A stretch of DNA of 64,000 nt from Acholoe squamosa (lineage: Eukaryota; Annelida; Polychaeta; Phyllodocida; Polynoidae). The position numbers and the translations under genes are program-made. The notes under the pieces were generated by a model. That model was not told the origin of the DNA and did no database searches. It saw nothing but the letters and a program-made list of their open reading frames with translations. Position 1 is the stretch's first letter, and each line of letters starts with the position of its first letter. Below are positions 56,179 through 64,000 of the stretch, piece by piece. The stretch spans positions 9,277,395-9,341,394 of the forward strand of contig OX439049.1 in assembly GCA_949317995.1 (NCBI GenBank), read 5' to 3'.

Positions 56179-56610
56179 CCTCCTCGCCCGGCAGCGGACA
56201 GCGACAGCGGGCGTCTCGGCTCGGATTGCCAGCGGCACACGGCTAAAGATTTCAATGCGTCTCGCTGTTATGTTTGTGTATAATACACCTTGTCGCCTGG
56301 CAGCGGACAGCGACAGCGCACACGGCGAAAAAAGATGCGTCTCGCTGTTATGTTTGTGTATAAAATACACCTCCTCGCCCGGCAGCGGACAGCGACAGCG
56401 CACTCGGCGAAAAAAGGTGCGCCCGGACGGGGGCTCAATCCACGTACCTCTGACGGCTTGGCGCAACGCGCTAACCGCTAGACCACTGCGTCTCCTCCTT
56501 CTGTGCCTGGCAGCGGACAGCGACAGCGCACATTGCTAAAAAAGACGCGTCTCGCTGTTATGTTTGTGTATAATACACCTCGTCGCCCGGCAGCAGACAG
56601 CGACAGCGCA
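56179..56610. repeat. Tandem array of an ~82-bp GC-rich unit, five copies
   Basis: GGCAGCGGACAGCGACAGCG begins near 56180, 56298, 56381, 56508 and 56589, preceded in four copies by CGCTGTTATGTTTGTGTATA and a TACACCT-C-TCGCC segment. Spacings are about 118, 83, 127 and 81; the longer ones carry inserts, one being the tRNA-like segment at 56430. Confidence 0.8.
56430..56500 (-). repeat. tRNA-like sequence (pseudogene or SINE head), minus strand
   Basis: Minus strand reads GCAGTGGTCTAGCGGTTAGC, a good A-box region, then GCGTTGCGCCAAGCCGTC and a weak B box (GTGGATTGAGCCC). The cloverleaf is not intact. Confidence 0.4.
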
Positions 56611-56662
56611 CACGGCTTTGTATCATAGCAAGACCTGGTTCGAACCAAGCGTTTCTCGTCAG

Positions 56663-56735
56663 TCCCTGTGGCGCAGTGCATAGGGAGTTGGATTTGGGAT
56701 GTGAGACTGCAGGTTCGATCCCTACCCTGGCCTGG
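56663..56735 (+). repeat. tRNA-like SINE head, plus strand
   Basis: GTCCCTGTGGCGCAGTGCAT (A box) and CTGCAGGTTCGATCCCTACC (B box), spacing as in tRNA, but acceptor and anticodon stems do not pair. Typical of a tRNA-derived SINE. Confidence 0.5.
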
Positions 56736-56781
56736 AGTATTTCGTGGGTTTTAACATGTAACATATGACATGGAAGGACAC

Positions 56782-56852
56782 GTAAGGTGTGCTGGTTATC
56801 CATGGATAACGGCACCGGGTGCCTGTTATCCATGGATAACCCCACACCTTAC
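56782..56852. repeat. Hairpin carrying GTTATCCATGGATAAC twice
   Basis: GTAAGGTGTG / CACACCTTAC outer arms; each arm contains the self-complementary GTTATCCATGGATAAC; loop GGCACCGGGTGCC is again a palindrome. The structure can fold as one hairpin or as a cross of three. Confidence 0.85.
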
Positions 56853-57034
56853 AAAATTGATGTTACAGCCTACAGGGTGTGCAATATCGACAGATATGTG
56901 GATGGGAATAGCCACCAAAAAGCACTGTGTAATCCAGAAATCGTGGTATAAACCAGTATGTGACATGGCCCTTATATGTGAGGTATTACAGTTATTCTTA
57001 AGACAATATATAAGTGACACTAGTAATGGGATTT

Positions 57035-57090
57035 TTTTCCCTTAGTGACATAGGCTTTTCTTAAAATCGACATGTGAAATTGAGGGGCCA
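57035..57090. repeat. Family M fragment
   Basis: TTTCTTAAAATCGACATGTG, as at 10150 and 6937, followed by GGGGCCACC...AAGGGCCCTAC. Confidence 0.5.
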
Positions 57091-57326
57091 CCTTCAAGGG
57101 CCCTACTATAACTCGTCTCTACTTCCTAGCTAGTCTGTAGATCCATGGTATCTGATTCATATACACGACATTCAATCAAAGTGTATTACTTTCAAATTTT
57201 ACCTCTGGTCCCGCGTGCAATGACAGTCGGGAATGTTTGCAAAAATGGAATTTGCTTCACACAGCACAGTACTCTTCTAGCAGATGATCATTCCTTCCCC
57301 TCTTTACACAAATGAATTGGGAGAGT

Positions 57327-57475
57327 GAGTGAGTAATAGATGTTTAACGCCATTTCGACAGCTAAGGTCATATTCATGGCGAGAACTACATTACACAGTT
57401 TCAGAGGGGAATGTGTCAGTGCCCGTGCATATGTGCACCAAACACATCCCGAGGGATAGGAAAGAGTAGAAATAG
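57327..57475 (-). mobile_element. Family B SINE, minus strand, 5'-truncated
   Basis: GAGTGAGTGAGTAATAGATG (reverse of the (ACTC)n tail), TTTAACGCCATTTCGACAGC, to CCCGAGGGATAGGAAAGAG. Confidence 0.85.
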
Positions 57476-57603
57476 AGTTGTTGGCTCTGCTTGGAGAGTA
57501 ATCTAAGGCACCTTTGGGGAGATTTCCCTGACGTCATTGGAGTCCCATACATCATCAAACGGTGGCCATGTTTTTTTTTTTTGATGAGATGGAATGCTAT
57601 GGC

Positions 57604-59608
57604 ACTTTAAGGGCTATGCGGTTTCTCTAGGTTCAGGTTCCTTAGTCGGCATAATGCACAAATGCGGAGCTGACTCTCCTCCTACTCGCCAGCACTGCGT
57701 TGATGCATTGTGCCGACCCTACATTAATTCGCTGTGGTGGATAGATGCATCACTGCAGGGCTTGAGGGTTTACTCACCAGGGCTGCAATGAGGATAACCT
57801 ACTCACCAGGGCTGCATTGAGGGTTTACTCACCATGGCTGCATTGAGGGTTTACTCACCAGGGCTGCATTGAGGGTTTACTCACCAGGGCTGCATTGAGG
57901 GTTTACTCACTAGGGCTGCATTGAGGATAACTTACTCACCAGAGCTGCATTGAGGGTTTACTCACCAGGGCTGCATTGAGGGTTTACTCACCAGGGCTGC
58001 ATTGAGGGTTTACTCACCAGGGCTGCATTGAGGGTTTACTCACTAGGGCTGCATTGAGGATAACTTACTCACCAGAGCTGCATTGAGGGTTTACTCACCA
58101 GGGCTGCATTGAGGGTTTACTCACCAGGGCTGCATTGAGGGTTTACTCACCAGGGCTGCATTGAGGGTTTACTCACCAGGGCAGCATTGAGGGTTTACTC
58201 ACCAGGGCTGCCTTGAGGGTTTACTCACTAGGGCTGCATTGAGGGTTTACTCACCAGGGCTGCATTGAGGGTTTACTCACCATGGCTGCATTGAGGGTTT
58301 ACTCACCAGGGCAGCATTGAGGGTTTACTCACCAGGGCTGCATTGAGGGTTTACTCACCAGGGCTGCATTGAGGGTTTACTCACCAGGGCTGCACTGAGG
58401 GTAACTTACTCACCAGGGCTGCATTGAGGATAACTTACTCACCAGGGCTGCATTGAGGATAACTTACTCACTAGGGCTGCATTGAGGGTAACTTACTCAC
58501 CAGGGCTGCATTGAGGTTTTACTCACCAGGGCTGCATTGAGGGTTTACTCACCAGGGCTGCACTGAGGGTTTACTCACCAGGGCTGCATTGAGGGTTTAC
58601 TCACCAGGGCTGCATTGAGGGTTTACTCACCAGGGCTGCATTGAGGTTTTACTCACCAGGGCTGCATTGAGGGTTTACTCACCAGGGCTGCATTGAGGGT
58701 TTACTCACCAGGGCTGCACTGAAAGTAACTTACTCACCAGGGCTGCACTGAGGATAACTTACTCACCAGGGCTGCATTGAGGGTTTACTCACAAGGGCTG
58801 CACTGAGGGTTTACTCACCAGGGCTGCATGGAGGTTTTACTCACCAGGGCTGCATTGAGGGTTTACTCACCAGGGCTGCACTGAGGGTAACTTACTCACC
58901 AGGGCTGCATTGAGGATAACTTACTCACCAGGGCTGCATTGAGGATAACTTACTCACTAGGGCTGCATTGAGGGTAACTTACTCACCAGGGCTGCATTGA
59001 GGGTTTACTCACAAGGGCTGCACTGAGGGTTTACTCACCAGGGCTGCATTGAGGGTTTACTCACCAGGGCTGCATTGAGGGTTTACTCACCAGGGCTGCA
59101 CTGAGGGTAACTTACTCACCAGGGCTGCATTGAGGATAACTTACTCACCAGGGCTGCATTGAGGGTTTACTCACCAGGGCTGCATTGAGGATAACTTACT
59201 CACCAGGGCTGCATTGAGGATAACTTACTCACCAGGGCTGCATTGAGGATAACTTACTCACCAGGGCTGCATTGAGGGTTTACTCACCAGGGCTGCATTG
59301 AGGGTTTACTCACCAGGGCTGCATTGAGGGTTTACTCACCAGGGCTGCATTGAGGTTTTACTCACCAGGGCTGCATTGAGGGTTTACTCACCAGGGCTGC
59401 ATTGAGGGTTTACTCACCAGGGCTGCATTGAGGGTTTACTCACCAGGGCTGCATTGAGGGTTTACTCACCAGGGCTGCATTGAGGGTTTACTCACCAGGG
59501 CTGCATTGAGGGTTTACTCACCAGGGCTGCATTGAGGATAACTTACTCACCAGGGCTGCAGGGAGGGTTTACTCACCAGGGCTGCATTCATGTGCCATGC
59601 CAGCCCTA
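57604..59608. mobile_element. Family A MITE containing a giant minisatellite
   Basis: Left remnant: CACTTTAAGGGCTATGCGG, GTCGGCATAATGCACAAATG, CGCCAGCACTGCGTTGATGC. Right remnant: CAGGGCTGCATTCATGTGCC. The minisatellite lies between, at the position of the second foldback. Confidence 0.8.
57767..59588 (+). repeat. Minisatellite, 26-bp and 29-bp units, about 65-70 copies
   Basis: Short unit GGTTTACTCACCAGGGCTGC-ATTGAG (26 bp); long unit GATAACTTACTCACCAGGGC-TGCATTGAG (29 bp). Higher-order copies: a block with CACTAGGG...ACCAGAGC recurs at an offset of 133 bp (57901 and 58034), and a four-long-unit block recurs at 486 bp (58401 and 58887). Neither length is a multiple of three, so it is not coding. 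Confidence 0.97.
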
Positions 59609-59616
59609 CATAAATA

Positions 59617-59812
59617 CCTCGCATATAAGGCACACCTGACTTATATGGTGCACCCTGACTTGAAAGGACAGTCCTCTAGGACGCACCTGGGTCTTTTGAG
59701 CACTTTAAAATAGCCTCGTCTATAAGGTGCACCCCCAACTTTTGCTGATGCTATGAGGTGCAAAAGGGGCCCTGTAGAAGACATGCCTTATACAAGGGGC
59801 ATTACAGTTTAT
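59617..59812. mobile_element. Family H-like element
   Basis: ATACCTCGCATATAAGGCAC on the left, CATGCCTTATACAAGGGGCA-TTACAGT on the right; CACCCTGACTTGAAAGGA and GGACGCACCTGGG resemble 38511-38701. Confidence 0.5.
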
Positions 59813-60020
59813 CTCAAGTTGAATATGACAGCCCCATAGGTTTAACTAAGAATCTCTTTATCACACCCCCAGTGTGATAACCCTTCCCTGTATCACACTG
59901 CCAGGTAGATCATTGCAAATAGTCACATAACTAATGATGAAATGATTACTAATGCCAAGTAAATGAATTCATGAACATTTCTGACAAAAATAACTTCAGA
60001 TAAATACAAAGGAGCACTTG

Positions 60021-60089
60021 AATTGGTCTCCACTGAGGGTTATCACACTCGGCTCCGCCTCATGTGATAACCCTCAGTGGAGACCAATT
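60021..60089. repeat. Perfect hairpin with GGC-TCC-GCC apex
   Basis: AATTGGTCTCCACTGAGGGT-TATCAC pairs perfectly (26 bp) with GTGATAACCCTCAGTGGAG-ACCAATT; apex ACTCGGCTCCGCCTCAT. Followed by GCATTTTTGTCTATTTAT. Confidence 0.9.
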
Positions 60090-60115
60090 CTCTTGCATTT
60101 TTGTCTATTTATAAA

Positions 60116-60320
60116 CCCCATAAGGTCAGCATGATGCATAAATGCAGCACTAGCTAGTTACTCACCAGTGCTGCATCCATGCATCACGAAAACAAATGCA
60201 TTATAAATCATGATGCATTTCTTCGCCATGGTGCATATTTGTACCATGGTGCATTCCTGCACCATGATGCATTTCTGCACCAGGATGCATTATTGCATCA
60301 TGCATTCTTCAAAGGGTTGA
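60116..60320. mobile_element. Family A MITE with 5 x 18-bp tandem expansion
   Basis: GGTCAGCATGATGCATAAAT to CAGTGCTGCATCCATGCATC is a foldback. At 60209-60298 an 18-bp unit like CATGATGCATTTCTGCAC is repeated five times with changes, then CTTCAAAGGGTTGA. Confidence 0.85.
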
Positions 60321-60623
60321 TGCACAAATGGTATGACAGATATAACACCAAGCAGAATACGGACAAGGACGGATCTGATTGATAGCGGGATTAAGCTATT
60401 CTTCTCTTTTTCTTGTAAATAGAAAAGTGGCTCTGCATAAGGGATTAGGCTCAGTGCTCCAAGCTCGGATTACAGATGTTGCCGCAGTTTCCTTCCTCTG
60501 TGTTCTTGTGTTTGCTTTGAATGTTCAAACATTTGAAACGCTCTGTGTTATGAATATTGATTGGCCCTCGTTGCAGGCCAGAATGATATATTTGAGTCGA
60601 CAATAAATTCCTAATAATTGGTG

Positions 60624-60800
60624 AATGCTGTGTTCTGATTTGCTGATTGACCGTGCATTATCTAGATGGATAATGCACTCCTGGCAAAGTAGGTTAACTT
60701 CATCTCACCTTTAGACTTCACAATTGACATTCATGTGTTGTCAGGTGGCTGATGGGTGATTTTTCTGTGTTATAACGGGAATAATGCACTTGGTCATGGC
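60624..60800 (+). repeat. Family O repeat
   Basis: GTGAATGCTGTGTTCTGATT, GACTTCACAATTGACATTC, GTCAGGTGGCTGATGGGTGA, TTCTGTGTTATAACGGGAAT. Same order as 38088. Confidence 0.6.
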
Positions 60801-60839
60801 TGTGGTCATGTTCTAATTAATGCAACATGACCATGGTAT

Positions 60840-60955
60840 GGTATGGTATGATGCTCTAATGAAGGGCAATGAGGTGAGTAGTTTTGCCAACACTTCAATA
60901 GTGCATCATGCCGACCGGATGCACTCCTACATCAACGACCATTAAAGATCAGCTA
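60840..60955. mobile_element. Family A MITE, short decayed copy
   Basis: GGTATGATGCTCTAATGAAG, CACTTCAATAGTGCATCATG and CATCAACGACCATTAAAG. Confidence 0.7.
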
Positions 60956-61500
60956 GTATCATGTTTACGAGAGGGTGAAATGTACTCTAATTCAGTAATT
61001 TTTCTTGGTATTTGACCTTGAAATGACCTTGACCTACTTAGACATCTCATAGGACCAATGGAGGGGTATGTCTGGACCAAGCTAGAACCAAAATAATGAG
61101 GATAAAACTGTAAAAATCAGGTTTTTGGTGACCTTTGACCTTTGACCCCTGCTCAAGGTCGTCAGTGGTCACTTTTTGAGTGGCTAACGTTTTTTTCCTG
61201 AAAACACTAACTGTAGAGAGTATCCAGTCCAACTTTGGTACTTGTTTCATAATTTGAACGATTTATCCCATATTCTCACTTAATCTGCCCCACTATAAAG
61301 GTTTAAGAGTCGGGGAGAATAACCATGAAGACTATCCTTCAGTAAATTATGATGAGAGCCTTGGAAAACGCTTCATTGTAGATGATGGAAATGTTAGAAT
61401 GCTCTCAACTACTCCACACATAACACCTCAATCACTACCAGACCATGCTATTTTAAGAAAACGGCCCACTCCAATGAATCCACTTGCCATTTTTCTGTCT
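60956..61500. other. No gene recognised
   Basis: Contains TTGACCTTGAAATGACCTTGACC and TGACCTTTGACCTTTGACCCC, repeated TGACCTT half-sites near 61011-61146. Confidence 0.45.
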
Positions 61501-61843
61501 TTAACCCCTCAAGGGCCACATGATGCATTAAACCTTTAGAGGCTGTTAATGCAGGAGTGCATCATGCTCATTGGTCGGCATGATGCACCAATGAAGCATT
61601 CATTGGACCATCATATCGATCCTCCGGGAATATTTCAGCTCTGTAGGGTAAGTATGATGCTTGGATGCAGTCCTGGGGAGTTACTCGCTAGGGCTGCATT
61701 CATGCATCATGATGACCAACGGGCATGATACAGGGCTGCATTGATGCATCATGCCGACCATCTGGGAAGAAAAATTGAACCTTGATGCACCAATGAAGAG
61801 CTGGTGAGCTACTTCCTAGCACTGCATTGGTGCATCATGACCC
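61501..61843. mobile_element. Family A MITEs, nested or tandem
   Basis: Two left ends in a row: TTAACCCCTCAAGGGCC at 61501 and TTAAACCTTTAGAGGCTG at 61528. Three foldbacks follow. No clear right terminal repeat. Confidence 0.75.
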
Positions 61844-61962
61844 CAAAGTCAAGAAACAAATTTATTGGATTTAGAAATGTAACAAACATGATGTTCAAAA
61901 AATGAATGTTATACTATTTGCAAATAAAAAGGGTAACATAACCATGGAGGCATCGAGCGGTC

Positions 61963-62500
61963 CTTAAAGGTAGTAGACACGATCTATTCAAACGGCACCT
62001 GGTGGCAAAAAATTAAACTGCCAAATTTGACCACATTTGCTCATATTCCTGATTCATATGACATAACCCTTCTTTATCAACCCTTTAGGTGTGATACATC
62101 GGCACTCTACACATTCTTACCACTGGTTTTCATATTCCCTGTACCCATAGATTCCTATACTAAAGGAATTAGAAAATATTTTCAGTTTATTCACGAAAAT
62201 TTTATTTTGCTTGTGACCCCCTACTTTTTTCCTCGAAAATTATTCCAATGATCTTGGTATATATACATGAGGTTTTATTCTATGGAATTAGATGTAGGAA
62301 AATACAAATTCGCATAGGCGGCCATAGTTAAGGCAAACAATCTTCATTGTCCTCCACTAGAAAAACGGTCACCGTGACCTATATTTTTTATGCCTTCTTA
62401 ATGTTATGTTAGTTTAATCAAACTAACATCCGTAAAAGTTACTTAGAGAAATTGTTGGTCAATTTTGAACCAGCTGGATTGTATCTACTACCTTCAAAGA
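61963..62500. mobile_element. TIR element P, 538 bp, non-coding
   Basis: CCTTAAAGGTAGTAGACACG and its inverted partner GTATCTACTACCTTCAAAG. Only short open frames inside. The CCTTAAAGGT start is shared with element Q at 7561, but the rest is not. Confidence 0.6.
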
Positions 62501-62640
62501 GCTTAAATTCAGGAAAAGGTGACTGTGAATCGTCCAAAGGCTAAACGCCACTTAAGCAGTGTGAAACAGCTGAGTAGCATTTGCAGTCTAGAGAAAAACA
62601 TGGGCTACTGGTTATAAATATACCGTGAAATCCTTCATAA

Positions 62641-62930
62641 GGCCAAAAAAAAAGGTGTTTCCATTAATATAGCTCACAGAGGTAGGGTCGTAGGTCTTAT
62701 CTGTGTGTGTTTTTTTTTTAATTTATCTGTATTATTTTGTATACTAATGTATTCTTTGACTTTACTGTAGAAGTACGAAAAGTATATGAGAAATGTGAAA
62801 AATATGGAAAAGACATTCCTTATGAAACTGTTAACTCTAGACCCGTAGAAAAATAGATAGAAAATTATGAAAGATGGGGAAAAATCATGAAAAAACGGAT
62901 GAAAATTCACAAAGAATTCTTAAAAAATCT
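62641..62930. mobile_element. Family S MITE, right end lost
   Basis: GGCCAAAAAAAAAGGTGTTT-CC left end, then GGTAGGGTCGTAGGTC and an A-rich interior as in the 52498 copy. The right terminal repeat is absent because the sequence passes into the dead LINE near 62930. Confidence 0.75.
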
Positions 62931-64000
62931 CAAGAACATGCATGTACTTTTCCTGCTATTAACAGTCATAAAATTAGAAGTGCACCAGTCATTAACCCTA
63001 TTGAGATCATCCTGAAGTAAATTGAACGCTTCATTAGCACATGCTCTAGGGTCAAACAACACCAGGGCATCCGCATACATTACACATTTAGAGTGGTGTA
63101 GGACTGATGGTAGATCATTGACATAGATAATAAACAACAGGGGGCCCAGGATGGACCCCTGGGGAACCGAATTTCACTTCCCTTTGTTGTGATTTTATCC
63201 CATTGGCATAGGTTGAATGTGATCTATATCTTAAATAACCCCGGAGCCAGTTCTTCAAGGTAGGGTGCATACCTAGTTGGTAAATTTTCTTAATAAGGGT
63301 CGAGTGGTGAATAGAATCGAATGCCTTGGAATAGTCTATGAAACAGGCCACTGTGATATGACTATCGTTACGGCTATTGTATAGGTCCTTAACCACTCCT
63401 AATACTGCATCCCCAGTGCTTCGGTTATTTCTAAAGCCAAACTGTGTATTCACGATAATATCGTTCTCTTCCAAGTAATGTGATATGCTGCTATGTATAA
63501 GCTTTTCCGATAGTTTGCATGGTAGGGGCAGTAACGTAATAGGTCTCCAGTTTTTTATATCTAATAAATTCTCTGTTTTAGCAATCGGAACAAGTGTGCC
63601 ATTACACCAGGATCTTGGGAAAGATCCATTAGTAATTGAATTTTGAAAGAGTACTATAAGTTGCTTAACTAGGAAAGTAAAAGCATCCTTTAATACACAT
63701 GCATTTACACCCTCTAGCCCACTAGACTTGTTGATGCTTATGCCGCTCACCAGTTTCATGACAGAATCAGCGTTTATGAGTTCATTTACATCAAATGGTG
63801 GGATATCTTCTGAAATATTTACCGGTGGGAAATCGGGATCATAATCAGACGCAATGCCCTGTACAAGGTCATTAAACAGCTTCTCGCCTATTTCAGAGAA
63901 ATACTTGTTTATATAGTCAGACACCTCAGTAGGTATTATCATAGCACAATTGAAGCTATCCTTCAGCTGTATGTCAGAACCTTTTGCTTTGGGATTTTCA
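62931..64000 (-). pseudogene. Non-LTR retrotransposon reverse transcriptase, dead fragment
   Basis: Minus strand, running in from beyond the window's right edge; the frame is open to 64000, so any endonuclease half lies outside. RT blocks in order: KSSGLEGVNACVLKDA near 63730; WCNGTLVPIAKTENLLDIKN then WRPITLLPL near 63560; FGFRNNRSTGDAV near 63430; FIDYSKAFDSIHH (first catalytic Asp present) near 63340; WLRGYLRYRS near 63240. At about 63165 the frame breaks inside the PQG block and resumes in the next frame as LGPLLFIIYVNDL. The catalytic box reads MYADALVLF: the second Asp of YADD is Ala. After MTVNSRKSTC the sequence stops at a junction with a family S element, so thumb and 3' UTR are missing. 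Motif style suggests a Jockey/CR1-like lineage. No function is expected. Confidence 0.92.

Noticed and set aside
56119-56681. Overlapping open frames on both strands around 56.1-56.7 kb
   Set aside because: Frames run through the ~82-bp GC-rich tandem array; repeated peptide units mirror the DNA repeat.
57767-59588. CRISPR-like array
   Set aside because: There are no variable spacers; it is a head-to-tail minisatellite in an animal genome.
60423-60606. Possible terminal exon after TTCTCTTTTTCTTGTAAATAG
   Set aside because: The acceptor looks good and AATAAA overlaps the stop codon, but there is no 3' UTR between them, no domain beyond one hydrophobic stretch, and no partner exon.

Overview
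This window looks like non-coding, repeat-saturated DNA from an animal nuclear genome, most likely a marine invertebrate. The phylum cannot be fixed from sequence alone. The supporting signs are a eukaryotic tRNA gene with internal A and B boxes and a T-run terminator, intron-type splice signals around the few credible coding segments, five long (TA)n microsatellites, SINEs with true target-site duplications, a broken LINE reverse transcriptase, LTR-like blocks, and a very dense crowd of small non-autonomous DNA transposons (MITEs). No bacterial operon, Shine-Dalgarno pattern, phage or CRISPR is present.

Coding content is sparse. The best candidate is a + strand exon at 3863-4309 that encodes the front two thirds of a GNAT-type N-acetyltransferase and is bounded by a good acceptor and a GTAAGG donor. 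A + strand terminal exon at 50842-51275 has an acceptor, a stop and an AATAAA signal, and its reading phase fits, so the two could belong to one gene with a long repeat-filled intron; this is not proven. Two further possible first exons lie at 13127-13187 (start inside a YY1-like box) and about 16620-17175 (ATG directly at a GTGAGT donor). A tRNA-Ala(TGC) gene sits at 8201-8271. At the right edge, on the - strand, lies the RT domain of a dead non-LTR retrotransposon with a frameshift and YADA in place of YADD.

The rest is a layered repeat landscape. Family A (bounded by TTAA/CCCTTTAA, piggyBac-like, built of two foldbacks around GCATGATGC) is present in roughly 35 full or partial copies and in at least four places has seeded tandem repeats, the largest being the 1.8-kb minisatellite at 57767-59588. 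Family B is a SINE confirmed by 12-bp target duplications, with two alternative 3' modules. Family D is a 308-bp TA-flanked palindromic MITE made of repeated GTCA-N3-TGAC units. Families I, J and K share a two-part plan: a foldback head of about 70-150 bp followed by a body bounded by TTTATGTCA-like inverted repeats. A 1594-bp unit bounded by MITE pieces is repeated three times at 41922-46721.

By region: 0-5 kb, LTR-like block and GNAT exon; 5-17 kb, SINEs, tRNA-Ala, 206-bp tandem foldback, two possible first exons; 17-38 kb, nested MITEs; 38-47 kb, family D and the 1.6-kb triplication; 47-52 kb, degenerate satellites and the terminal exon; 52-64 kb, family A arrays, minisatellite and dead LINE.
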